Shown one piece after another: positions 8,172-15,724 of a DNA stretch of 64,000 nucleotides. The notes under the pieces were generated by a model. It made no database searches, was not told where the DNA came from, and saw only the letters and a program-made list of their open reading frames with translations. Both the position numbers and the translations under genes were made by a program. Within the stretch, counting starts at the first letter, position 1, and the number at the start of each line of letters is the position of its first letter. Location: the NCBI RefSeq assembly GCF_009720525.1, contig NZ_CP043930.1, forward strand, positions 806,001-870,000, given 5' to 3'. The DNA is from Gimesia benthica. Its GTDB lineage: Bacteria > Planctomycetota > Planctomycetia > Planctomycetales > Planctomycetaceae.

Positions 8172-8627
8172 ATGACCAGTTTTAAACAGAACAAAACCCA
8201 AAACATCTTCAAAGCAACTCTGCTGACCCTGTCCCTGGCAATCACCGGCTGCGGTGGGGGAGCCGGCGATCAACCTGATCTCGGCCTGGTCAAAGGGACC
8301 GTCACCTTCGAAGGCTCGCCCCTGGCTGGTGCCTCAGTCACCTTCATGCCCGACAGCGGACGTCCTGCCAGCGCCACTACCGATGCCTCCGGAAACTACG
8401 AACTGGTTTACATTCGTGATACCAAAGGCTGCAAAATCGGTCACAACAAAGTCATGATCACCTCCGTTGTCGAAGGCGGAAACGAAATGGAATCCGAAGG
8501 CGACGATGCCGCTCCGGCTGAAGCCACCAAAGAAAAACTGCCCGCGAAATACAACACGGACACCCAACTGGAAGCTGACGTTAAAGCCGGCGAAAACACC
8601 TTCGACTTTGAACTGAAAAAATCCTGA
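8172..8627 (+). CDS. Lipoprotein with carboxypeptidase-regulatory-like domain
   Basis: 151 residues. The signal peptide ends in a lipobox ITGC (cysteine ~28) followed by GGGAGD. The domain that follows (LVKGTVTFEGSPLAGASVTF..SGRPASATTDASGNYELVYI.......GHNKVMIT) is the transthyretin-like/CarboxypepD_reg beta-sandwich: G-x-V-x-x-x-G-x-P-L-x-G-A at the start and a T-D-x-x-G-x-Y turn. Such lipoproteins commonly sit directly behind DUF1559 genes in planctomycetes, which suggests they anchor or help assemble the exported protein; the pairing is established by genome context, the function is inferred. Here it is flanked by two DUF1559 genes. Confidence 0.85.
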   Translation: MTSFKQNKTQNIFKATLLTLSLAITGCGGGAGDQPDLGLVKGTVTFEGSPLAGASVTFMPDSGRPASATTDASGNYELVYIRDTKGCKIGHNKVMITSVVEGGNEMESEGDDAAPAEATKEKLPAKYNTDTQLEADVKAGENTFDFELKKS

Positions 8628-8637
8628 TTCCACAGTC

Positions 8638-8663
8638 CACGCTGGAGCAACCGCTCCAGCGTG
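8638..8663 (+). terminator. Perfect hairpin after the lipoprotein gene
   Basis: CACGCTGGAGC (8638-8648), loop AACC, GCTCCAGCGTG (8653-8663): an 11-bp perfect stem 11 bases after the stop codon. It lacks a clear T-run, as does the hairpin after the first DUF1559 gene. Confidence 0.65.
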
Positions 8664-8885
8664 ACATGTTGATCCATAACCACAAGAGTTTCAAATTTGA
8701 GTTAAACCAGGGATAGATTATTTCATCTGATTACCGAGCGTTTGTATTTTTCGGAACTCGCAACAACTGATATCGCGCTGAACTCAACAGCCTCTCAGCC
8801 TGGATAATCGGCGATCCTCTTTCGCCATTGCCAGAATCCGTACTTTTTATTGTCCTTTCATCCCTCTAACCCACAAGGAAAACTC

Positions 8886-9830
8886 ATGCAGAATCGAAAA
8901 GCCTTTACACTGATCGAACTACTTGTGGTGATCGCGATTATCGCTATCCTGATTGCCCTGTTGCTCCCTGCTGTCCAGCAGGCACGCGAAGCAGCACGCC
9001 GCTCGCAGTGCAAGAACAACATGAAACAAATTGGATTGTCTCTGCACAACTACCACGAAGCCCACAGCGTACTTCCGCCAGGCAGTGTGGTTTACTACAA
9101 CGGTTCGAAATATAACGGACACGGCTGGACATGGCACGCCAGCATCCTGCCATACCTCGACCAGGCGCCCCTCTATGATCAGATCCAGGGACCTTCTTCC
9201 AGCGGACTGGGTGCTGAATCCGGTGGTGTCAACAGCCCTAAACAGCAACTCTGTGGTCAGGCCCGACTCTCTGTCTTCTGGTGTCCCTCCCAGCCGGATG
9301 TGACCAAGGGCGTTCAGAAAAACGGTTATGCCCCTTCCAACTACAACGGCAACATGGGCACCCTGATCGGCAGCTCTGGTGACAACTGCTACAGTGGTCC
9401 GATCACGACTCCTGCCCAGATGGCTGCCACCGGTGGTTGCATGGGTGCAGATGGCATCTTCTATATCAGCAGTTCCGTCGCTTTCCGTGACATCACCGAC
9501 GGCCTCTCCAACACCATCATGGTCAGTGAAGTGATTGATTCCGGCGGAGACGCCGACATGCTGGGTGGGGGCGGCAGTGACCGCAAGCACTGTTTCTCCA
9601 ACGGAGCAGACAGCAATCCCCCCACCGAAATGACCGAGTACCTGATCGCTGCCGAAAACAACGATCCGATCAACTCCTACGGAGAAGAAGCAGCCGGCAG
9701 TTATCACACCGGCGGTGCCCACTTTGTACTCTGTGACGGTAGCGTGCGATTCCTCTCTGAGAATATCGCAATGACGCTCTACCGGGCACTCAGCACCCGT
9801 GCAAAACGGGAAACGATTGGCGAGTTCTAA
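8886..9830 (+). CDS. DUF1559 prepilin-like surface protein (copy 2)
   Basis: 314 residues from the ATG at 8886, which follows ACAAGGAAAACTC; an in-frame upstream codon would add 12 residues ahead of the prepilin peptide and is rejected. It carries the same features as copy 1: prepilin leader [13 protein letters not shown], the [38 protein letters not shown] and [21 protein letters not shown] motifs. The two proteins align without gaps over almost the full length, and most differences are conservative or synonymous, indicating a tandem duplication around the lipoprotein. Ends shortly before a strong terminator. Confidence 0.9.
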   Translation: MQNRKAFTLIELLVVIAIIAILIALLLPAVQQAREAARRSQCKNNMKQIGLSLHNYHEAHSVLPPGSVVYYNGSKYNGHGWTWHASILPYLDQAPLYDQIQGPSSSGLGAESGGVNSPKQQLCGQARLSVFWCPSQPDVTKGVQKNGYAPSNYNGNMGTLIGSSGDNCYSGPITTPAQMAATGGCMGADGIFYISSSVAFRDITDGLSNTIMVSEVIDSGGDADMLGGGGSDRKHCFSNGADSNPPTEMTEYLIAAENNDPINSYGEEAAGSYHTGGAHFVLCDGSVRFLSENIAMTLYRALSTRAKRETIGEF

Positions 9831-9855
9831 GCCTTCGCATGACATCGATACGTCG

Positions 9856-9886
9856 AAAAGGCGTTGCTCTCCAGCGACGCCTTTTT
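9856..9886 (+). terminator. Rho-independent terminator of the DUF1559 unit
   Basis: AAAAGGCGT (9856-9864) pairs with ACGCCTTTT (9877-9885), followed by one more T and GCG. It is the only hairpin in the DUF1559 block with a proper T-run, so it likely ends the whole three-gene unit. Confidence 0.8.
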
Positions 9887-10048
9887 GCGTTGAATCGTAT
9901 TTCGACTATAATGTTCTGTAGCGAATCCACTGAACGCAGAGCTTCCCGCAATCGTGCGTGAGCTACTCTACGACTGCGGGGATGCTCTGACATTCAGTTA
10001 ATTAACTGAGTAGACGCAGCCGATATCAGCTGTTGCCTCTACTCAGCT

Positions 10049-10615
10049 TCAGACAGTTTGTCCGGAATGGATTCCTTCCGCAAACTCCTCGACCATCTTC
10101 GCGCAGAACGCGGGCAGGTCATCTGGCTTGCGACTGGTCACCAGTCCGTTGTCACATACGCACTCCTGGTTAACCCAGTTAGCGCCGGCATTGACCAGAT
10201 CTGTTTTCACACTGGGCCACGACGTCACCATTCGCTCGTCGACCACATCAGCTTCTATCAGCATCCAGGGACCATGACAGATCGCCGCGACCGGAATTCC
10301 TTCCTTAAAGAAATCACGGACAAAATTAACGGCGTTCACACTGAGCCGCAGGGCATCGGGATTGAATACGCCCCCGGGCAGCACCAGTCCCTGGAAGTCG
10401 GTCGCATTCACTTCATCGACCGTCTGGTCAACGCTGAACTTATCACCTTTTTGATCGTGGTGCACACCCTGTATTTTGCCGCTCTCCAATGAGATCAGCC
10501 GGGGCTCGCCCCCCGCGGTCTGCACCGCCTGCCAGGGTTCCGTCAGTTCGACCTGCTCGAATCCATCGGTCGCCAGAAATGCAATTGTTTTTCCCTCAAG
10601 CTGTTTCCCTGACAT
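10049..10615 (-). CDS. DJ-1/PfpI family protein (protease or glyoxalase III type)
   Basis: 188 residues, starting MSGKQLEGKTIAFLATDGFEQVELTEPW behind an AGGAG site; a longer frame upstream is not supported. It has the DJ-1/PfpI layout: Glu ~20 in GFEQVE, the strand DFQGLVLPGG near 75, and the nucleophile elbow AICHGPWML with Cys ~113 and His ~114. The W in CHGPW and the RMVTSWPSVKTDLVNAGANWV segment that follows place it with the YhbO/PfpI branch, known for stress-linked deglycase/glyoxalase or peptidase activity. It stands alone on the minus strand after the GntR terminator. Confidence 0.88.
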   Translation of the reverse strand: MSGKQLEGKTIAFLATDGFEQVELTEPWQAVQTAGGEPRLISLESGKIQGVHHDQKGDKFSVDQTVDEVNATDFQGLVLPGGVFNPDALRLSVNAVNFVRDFFKEGIPVAAICHGPWMLIEADVVDERMVTSWPSVKTDLVNAGANWVNQECVCDNGLVTSRKPDDLPAFCAKMVEEFAEGIHSGQTV

Positions 10616-10719
10616 TCCATTCTCCTTCCATTTTTCCTGTTCGACTGCACTCACTAACGGTCTCAGAACTTCAGGTTGAGTTGCTGACACGCTTGATTGA
10701 TATTCGTTATTCGTTCCTG

Positions 10720-10760
10720 AAAACAACCACCGGGGACGACACTTAGGTCGTCCCCGGTGG
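10720..10760 (-). terminator. Perfect 14-bp terminator behind the GntR gene
   Basis: CCACCGGGGACGAC (10727-10740), loop ACTTAG, GTCGTCCCCGGTGG (10747-10760), read on the minus strand and followed by TTGTTTTC. It lies downstream of the GntR gene and just before the DJ-1 gene, so it insulates the latter. Confidence 0.85.
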
Positions 10761-11034
10761 AAATGGCGTTTCAGTCCGGATTCGTCCGAGGGCCTTACAG
10801 ACGAATTTCTGAACTGGTTTTGCTGTCCTACGCAAGCAACATGCCAGTCGGTACAAAAATGAGAGACTCTAAAAAACAGCCTGATTTTCTGCTCCTCAGA
10901 ATCGAGCTGTCAGCCTGTCATACCACAACCGCTGGTCGCTCAACAGACACCCTGATCGCTGGCAGGTCAGACCCCGGAACGCAGATCGCTCAAAACACGA
11001 TCGGGCAGGGGAGAAGAATTAACGCAAAATCGAA

Positions 11035-11763
11035 TCAGCTGCGACGTTCCTGCTGTCGAAGGAACGCCAGCACATCCCGGCAACCGCGCTGGATCTGGGC
11101 GCTCATCACTTCGCGGGCCAGGGGGCCATCGCCGGCCCGCAGCGCGGCCAGCAGTTTTTCTTTGTCGCTGCAGGTCCGCTCGGCCAGTTCCACGGTCAGC
11201 AGTCGAGAGCTGTTCCGCTGCGATTCAAACACCAGGGTGACCGCACTGTGCTCGCGAATCACTTTCGCGATCAAACGGTTGCGAGAAGCCTCGATTACAA
11301 TCTGGTGAAACACCGCTTCACAATCCAGCCAGCGATGAAACTGCGCCGGGGTCGCGAAACCTTCATTCCGCTGCTGAACCAGATCGCGGATCTCATGGAA
11401 CTCAACCATCAGGGCATCCAGATCATCCAGCTGATGCGGCGTAATGTAGCGGGCCGCTTCCGCAGCCGCACAACTCTCCAGCGCATCCCGCAGAACATAG
11501 AGCTCTTCCAGATCTTCCCGATTCGGGTTCCGCACAAAGGCACCCGCGCCAGGCACATGCTCTACCAGACCTTCCGAGACCAGCCGGTGAATCGCCTCAC
11601 GCACGGGAATCACACTCACGCCAATCCGCTCGGCCAGCTTACGATTGACCAGCTGCGTACCGGGAGTCAGATTCCCCTCCTGCAGTTCCTGCCTGATGTA
11701 ACGATAAGCACGATCGGCCAGCTTTTCGGTGGCTTCATACATAACTGGCTTTCCGGTTGACAT
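11035..11763 (-). CDS. GntR family regulator, FadR/FCD type
   Basis: 242 residues from an ATG preceded by GAGGAGC. The winged helix occupies ~8-72: ATEKLADRAYRYIRQELQEGNLTPGTQLVNRKLAERIGV with the recognition helix SVIPVREAIHRLVSEGLVEHVPGAGAFV. The helical FCD sensor domain follows from ~80 (EDLEELYVLRDALESCAAAEAA ... FHRWLDCEAVFHQIVIEASRNRLIAKVI), with Asp/His residues that bind metal and carboxylate ligands in the family. It is divergent from the sialidase-like gene, with an overlapping palindrome in the shared promoter, so it probably represses both. The ligand is not known; a sugar acid would fit. Confidence 0.88.
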   Translation of the reverse strand: MSTGKPVMYEATEKLADRAYRYIRQELQEGNLTPGTQLVNRKLAERIGVSVIPVREAIHRLVSEGLVEHVPGAGAFVRNPNREDLEELYVLRDALESCAAAEAARYITPHQLDDLDALMVEFHEIRDLVQQRNEGFATPAQFHRWLDCEAVFHQIVIEASRNRLIAKVIREHSAVTLVFESQRNSSRLLTVELAERTCSDKEKLLAALRAGDGPLAREVMSAQIQRGCRDVLAFLRQQERRS

Positions 11764-11792
11764 TTTGCTCCTCGCTAACCACAATTAAACTA

Positions 11793-11809
11793 ATGTTATA
11801 ACATGTTAT
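11793..11809. promoter_or_regulatory. Palindromic operator between GntR and sialidase-like gene
   Basis: ATGTTATAACAT (perfect 12-bp palindrome) overlaps TAACATGTTA, giving ATGTTATAACATGTTAT, about 30 bases before the GntR start codon. GntR/FadR proteins bind short inverted repeats of this AT-rich type. Its place between divergent genes suggests autoregulation plus control of the exoenzyme. Confidence 0.65.
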
Positions 11810-11923
11810 TACACAGTGTCAAGAATTCAAATCGCGGTCGGTAAAATGCAGAGCCTCGATCTCGACACCGTGCAGAACGGGAATGTTTCACTGACTCCAG
11901 ACCTATCAGCAGAGGCGCTCACT

Positions 11924-13048
11924 ATGAAAATCTCCTTGAAGCTCATTCCACTGATCCTGCTCATCTTAAACGTCAAACTGCACGCCGCCGATCAGTTGCC
12001 GCTCATCGATCTTTCCAAACAGACCGAGCGTCAGACCGTCATCGCCGCTGGTACTCCCGATGTCTACCAGGGACACCCGACCACACTGCTGATGCCCGAT
12101 CAGAAAACCATCTACGCTGTCTGGTGCATCAATCACGGCGGTTCCGCCGGTCCCATGGCCCGCAGCGCTGATGGAGGCAAAACCTGGGAGCGAATCGATG
12201 AACGACTGCCCGCCGGTTACTCCACCCATCAGAACTGTCCCAGCATTTATCGGATGATCGGCCCCGATGGCACCGCACGCCTCTGGGTCTTCTCAGCTGC
12301 ACTCGGAAAACGGGGCGGCCCGGGCATGCCCAGCATCATGAGTGAAGACGACGGGAAAACCTGGAAAGAAATGCCGCCCCTCGGTTTCCCCTGTGTCATG
12401 ACCTTCAGCAGCATGGTCCGCCTCAAAGATGGCCGTTACCTCGGTCTCTACCATCGCGGTCCGGACGGTAAGGACCGGGCGCCGCTGGTCGTCCTACAGA
12501 CCATCTCCGCAGACGGCGGCTTCACATGGTCCAAGCCGCAGATCGTCGCCGAAGTCGAAGGTAAAAATCCCTGTGAGCCCTGTGTCTTCCGCAGTCCCGA
12601 CGGCAAACAGCTCTGCTGCCTGATGCGGGAAAATACACACAAAGGCCGCAGCCTGATGATGTTCAGCAACGATGATGGCCAGACCTGGACGCAGCCCGTC
12701 GATACCCCCTGGGGCCTGACGGGCGACCGTCATAAAGAAGTCTTCACGAAAGACGGACAGCTGGTGATCTGCTTCCGCGATCAGGCCCCCGGCAGTTCGA
12801 GTCGCGGCGACTTTGTTGCCTGGGTTGGCACTTACGACGATATCGTCAAGGGACGGGATGGAAAGTACCGCATCAAGCTGCTGCATCAGTATGGACGCAA
12901 AGGCGATTGTGGCTACCCCGGTGTCGAACTCCTGCCCGATGGCACCATCGTCGCGACGACCTACGTCAAATACCGTGACAACGCCAATCAGAACTCAGTG
13001 GTCTCCGTTCGTTTCAAATTGGATGAACTTCCTAAAGCGAAGGAATAG
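11924..13048 (+). CDS. Secreted sialidase-like beta-propeller (BNR/Asp-box)
   Basis: 374 residues from ATG 11924; the upstream extension of the frame lacks a signal peptide, while this start gives [21 protein letters not shown] with a cleavage site after HAA. Four Asp boxes are visible: [24 protein letters not shown] and SNDDGQTW, one per blade, as in six-bladed sialidases and related neuraminidase-like hydrolases. The catalytic arginine triad of true sialidases could not be assigned, so another glycan substrate is possible. It is divergent from a GntR regulator with an operator in between, suggesting substrate-induced expression. Confidence 0.8.
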   Translation: MKISLKLIPLILLILNVKLHAADQLPLIDLSKQTERQTVIAAGTPDVYQGHPTTLLMPDQKTIYAVWCINHGGSAGPMARSADGGKTWERIDERLPAGYSTHQNCPSIYRMIGPDGTARLWVFSAALGKRGGPGMPSIMSEDDGKTWKEMPPLGFPCVMTFSSMVRLKDGRYLGLYHRGPDGKDRAPLVVLQTISADGGFTWSKPQIVAEVEGKNPCEPCVFRSPDGKQLCCLMRENTHKGRSLMMFSNDDGQTWTQPVDTPWGLTGDRHKEVFTKDGQLVICFRDQAPGSSSRGDFVAWVGTYDDIVKGRDGKYRIKLLHQYGRKGDCGYPGVELLPDGTIVATTYVKYRDNANQNSVVSVRFKLDELPKAKE

Positions 13049-13097
13049 TTCATCTTCGTTGCGCAGTAATGGTAAAGCAGGGGGGGCTGGCTTTCAA

Positions 13098-13117
13098 ACG
13101 CCTCAATAGCGAGGCGT
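13098..13117. terminator. Hairpin between convergent genes
   Basis: ACGCCTC (13098-13104), loop AATAGC, GAGGCGT (13111-13117) sits between the sialidase-like gene and the end of the next minus-strand gene, whose stop codon it overlaps. No T-run is present. Confidence 0.5.
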
Positions 13118-13702
13118 CTCCACGAAACCTTCCCCCACCTTTTCCATTACGAAGCCCAGGCCCAACGCACCGGCTTCCAGTACGGCAAACAGAATAATCA
13201 GCCACAGCCGTTCTGAGAACGTGAAGGCGATCACCGCCAGGCAGTTGGGAAGCTGTTTAAACGCGTTACCGATGAAATCCATCAAGGCACGTGCCGCGGT
13301 TTTGATCATCGCACTGCGGGCAGCCGCTCGCCTGGTCGAACGGAAGTCTGACTCCAGTTCGTCGCCATGCTCCTCAGCAAAACGTTCCACTTCATTGGAC
13401 CGCCAGCCCTCTTTCGCATGCGCATAAGCGGCGGCAGCACAAGCCCAGCCAAACATCGCAATGCCGATCATCACCAGCATGATCACCTGTTTGGTCGACC
13501 AGCCCTCATCGTGGTCTTTCCGTTTTTTTTTCTTCTTGCGACCCGATTTCGTCGCCTTTTTTTTCCGTACCGGCGGCGCATCCTCTTCAACACGTGCGAC
13601 TTTGCGGCTGGCGGGCCGGCGTCTGGGTTTTCGACTGACAGAGTCTCCCGCACTCTCGGGAGGACGTCTGCGCTTTCGACGGGGACGGGGGTCTTCGGTC
13701 AT
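13103..13702 (-). CDS. Basic membrane protein, paralogue family (member 1)
   Basis: 199 residues. The first ~70 are extremely basic (PRRKRRRPP, KKKATKSGRKKKKKRKDH). Two hydrophobic helices flank an exposed middle: ~72-92 (VIMLVMIGIAMFGWACAAAAYAHAKEGW) and ~165-187 (LWLIILFAVLEAGALGLGFVM), with an amphipathic FIGNAFKQLPNCLAVIAFTFS segment before the second. The same core, ...AAAYAH.KEGW...DFIGNAF.QLPN..., recurs in the next gene and more distantly in the one at 14464-14907. The basic tail could contact nucleic acid or anionic lipid on the cytoplasmic face. No known family was recognised. Confidence 0.65.
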   Translation of the reverse strand: MTEDPRPRRKRRRPPESAGDSVSRKPRRRPASRKVARVEEDAPPVRKKKATKSGRKKKKKRKDHDEGWSTKQVIMLVMIGIAMFGWACAAAAYAHAKEGWRSNEVERFAEEHGDELESDFRSTRRAAARSAMIKTAARALMDFIGNAFKQLPNCLAVIAFTFSERLWLIILFAVLEAGALGLGFVMEKVGEGFVETPRY

Positions 13703-13747
13703 CTTCTCAGAGTTCCTTACGTCAGCAGATATCTTATGGAAATCACA

Positions 13748-14143
13748 TCAGTCAATTTTGCTCATCGCATAGCCCAGCCCCAATGCGCCTACTTCCAGGC
13801 AGGCAATCAGAATGACCAGCCACAACCGGTGCTGAAATGAAAACGCCAGTACTCCAAACAGATTGGGAAGCTGGCGGAATGCATTGCCGATAAAGTCCCA
13901 CAGTGAAGAACCGGACTGCTGGCGAATGCCTCCCCCATCTTCAAATCGCTGATCATACTGAATTCCATCAGCATCAGGCTCCGTCAGATTGGTCGACTCC
14001 TGTCGCCAGCCCTCTTTTTCATGAGCATAAGCGGCCGCCATAAATGCCCAGCCAAATCCCGCGATCGCCAGCATCAACATCCCGACGACTTTTGTAGTGG
14101 AAGCCTCGTCTCCGTGGCTCCCGCCTCTTCTCGTTGCAGACAT
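13748..14143 (-). CDS. Small membrane protein, paralogue family (member 2)
   Basis: 131 residues. It shares with member 1 the segments GFGWAFMAAAYAHEKEGWRQE and DFIGNAFRQLPNLFGVLAFSFQHRLWLVILIACLEVGALGLGYAM, but lacks the Lys/Arg tail, having a short MSATRRGGSHGDEAS lead. Two membrane helices with a ~50-residue acidic loop (NLTEPDADGIQYDQRFEDGGG) between them. It lies 45 bases upstream of member 1 on the same strand, so the two are probably one transcript and arose by duplication. Function unknown. Confidence 0.6.
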   Translation of the reverse strand: MSATRRGGSHGDEASTTKVVGMLMLAIAGFGWAFMAAAYAHEKEGWRQESTNLTEPDADGIQYDQRFEDGGGIRQQSGSSLWDFIGNAFRQLPNLFGVLAFSFQHRLWLVILIACLEVGALGLGYAMSKID

Positions 14144-14318
14144 CCCTGTAATTACCTTTCGCTGAATTTTCTCAAGTCCACATTTACTGGACTCTCAGTT
14201 CAAATTACGTTTGTGCCTGCAATTCGATTCGTCACATTATGACAGCATGTATCCCCCTGTCAACCAGCCACAAATTTTCACAAAGCGTTTTCATCTCTGC
14301 TGCATATCACACTATCCC

Positions 14319-14353
14319 TAAAAAATGGGGACAGCCCACGATGGACTGCCCCC
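14319..14353 (-). terminator. Rho-independent terminator downstream of member 3
   Basis: On the minus strand GGGGGCAGTCCA, loop TCG, TGGGCTGTCCCC (14353-14327, two G-T wobbles) is followed by ATTTTTTAG. It ends the transcript of the gene at 14464-14907. The remainder of the gene-free stretch 14144-14463 shows nothing else recognisable apart from the start region of member 2. Confidence 0.8.
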
Positions 14354-14463
14354 GGCGGAAAATGAGTTCTTCAATGCCAGAAGAGGCATCACTCTGTCGA
14401 ACATGGTTGCAATTCAGGTGAGAGGATTGCGGCAATCTTCTTGTTTTCACGAAAGCGACAACG

Positions 14464-14907
14464 CTATTGAGGCGGTTCCCGAATGGCTTCCCTTTCAGCT
14501 TCGGCTTCCGATCGCAAGTCATCTTTGACCGTTACATAACCCAGCCACAACAGGCCGACTTCAATCAGAAAGAAGAAGATCACGACGACCGGGTGATTAT
14601 CATAGAATTCAATCAAAAAGAACCGGACATCGGGCAGAAAGCGGATGGAGTTCACAATCACTTCTCCCACCGAGGATCGGAATCGCGGACTGTGAAACAG
14701 GTCCCCCTGTTCCCGACGGAGTTCATCCTCAATACCTCCGGAACCGCGGGGAATCATGATTCGCTCATCCCAATAGCGGTCGTGTTGAATCACCGACTCC
14801 ACCGCGATTCCCCAGCCCAGCACCAGGACCGCCAGCATAATACCACCAAACACGATTTTCGTTCTGGTACTCTGTTTCATCTTCTGAGGTGGACTGGTTT
14901 CCGACAC
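14464..14907 (-). CDS. Small membrane protein, paralogue family (member 3)
   Basis: 147 residues from a GTG preceded by CGGGAG at six bases; a longer reading frame would overlap the end of the pyroglutamyl peptidase gene. Two membrane helices: ~17-36 (IVFGGIMLAVLVLGWGIAV) and ~108-127 (VVVIFFFLIEVGLLWLGYVTV), with a ~70-residue loop (ERIMIPRGSGGIEDEL..., SVGEVIVNSIRFLPDVRFFLIEF). The layout and the ending ...LWLGYV..., matching ALGLGYA in members 1 and 2, suggest distant relation. It ends in a charged tail rich in Glu/Arg. Function unknown. Confidence 0.55.
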   Translation of the reverse strand: MSETSPPQKMKQSTRTKIVFGGIMLAVLVLGWGIAVESVIQHDRYWDERIMIPRGSGGIEDELRREQGDLFHSPRFRSSVGEVIVNSIRFLPDVRFFLIEFYDNHPVVVIFFFLIEVGLLWLGYVTVKDDLRSEAEAEREAIREPPQ

Positions 14908-14950
14908 GCCAGACTCCCGTTCTTTGATCACATCGGTCAAGAAAATTACT

Positions 14951-15619
14951 TCAGATCTGCAGCCGGGAAGGGCTCGCTGCGTCAATATCCTCTGGATGAG
15001 TCAACGCTGCTTCAATGCCCATCCGGACTCCTGCAGTCGATGTCTCGACCGACATACTGGGTTCGCCCAGGTTCTCTACCCGTGCCGCTACCTCGGGGAG
15101 ATAGGGGAGATGAATCCAGCCCGCCCGGATCGGCGAGTCACTCTGGAACAGATAATGCAGAATCCCATACATCAGATGATTACAGCAGAACGTTCCCGCG
15201 GCATCCGAAATGTCAGCCGGGATTCCCGCATCCCGCATTGCCTGGACCATCGCCCGGATCGGCAGCGTCGTATAATACGCGGCCGGACCGTCGGCAGCCG
15301 TCAGTCCTCCCTGCAGGGAACGGCCCGCATTATCCACCAGACCATAGCGTGTCCCGTCATTCAGGTTCTGTGCGATCCGCTCGACGGTAATCATCGACCG
15401 GCCTCCGTACTCGCCCATCATCACCACGAGTTCCGGCTGGATCTGCTCGATCTCTGCCTTCACGAAATCGATACACTTGAAAAACGTATTCGGCACAATC
15501 CGCGAGACAATCTCAGCCCCCCCCACGACGGCCCCGTCCAGTGCCCGCGCCACCGATTCCGCAGGATTGACCGGAGTATAACCATAGGCTTCAAAACCGG
15601 TGAGTAAGACTTTCGTCAT
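14951..15619 (-). CDS. pcp: Pyroglutamyl-peptidase I
   Basis: 222 residues, ATG behind GGGAG. A cytoplasmic cysteine peptidase (family C15) that removes N-terminal pyroglutamate from peptides. The catalytic triad can be read: Glu ~80 in GRSMITVERIAQN, Cys ~146 in GTFCCNHLMY, His ~170 in GWIHLPYLPE. The N-terminus MTKVLLTGFEAYGYTPVNPAE matches the family start (TGF-x-x-F/Y-x-x-x-x-x-NPS). Length is normal. The Cys-Cys in place of Val-Cys before Asn is a small deviation. It lies upstream of membrane protein member 3 by 43 bases on the same strand; a functional link is not evident. Confidence 0.92.
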   Translation of the reverse strand: MTKVLLTGFEAYGYTPVNPAESVARALDGAVVGGAEIVSRIVPNTFFKCIDFVKAEIEQIQPELVVMMGEYGGRSMITVERIAQNLNDGTRYGLVDNAGRSLQGGLTAADGPAAYYTTLPIRAMVQAMRDAGIPADISDAAGTFCCNHLMYGILHYLFQSDSPIRAGWIHLPYLPEVAARVENLGEPSMSVETSTAGVRMGIEAALTHPEDIDAASPSRLQI

Positions 15620-15724
15620 CGCAGGCTCCCTTATTCGTTACAGACTGACGGACACAACCGTAGACAGACCTATCTTAAAACAGAACGGCCGTACAATGCC
15701 ATAACGAAAATCAGAGCAGGGGGT

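Noticed and set aside
8919..9845. 308-codon minus-strand frame over DUF1559 copy 2
   Set aside because: Mirror of a well-supported gene; no known motif, and codon positions follow the plus-strand protein.
10616..10726. N-terminal extension of the DJ-1/PfpI protein
   Set aside because: No ribosome site, polar unconserved residues, and overlaps the region after the GntR terminator; the start at 10615 has AGGAG.
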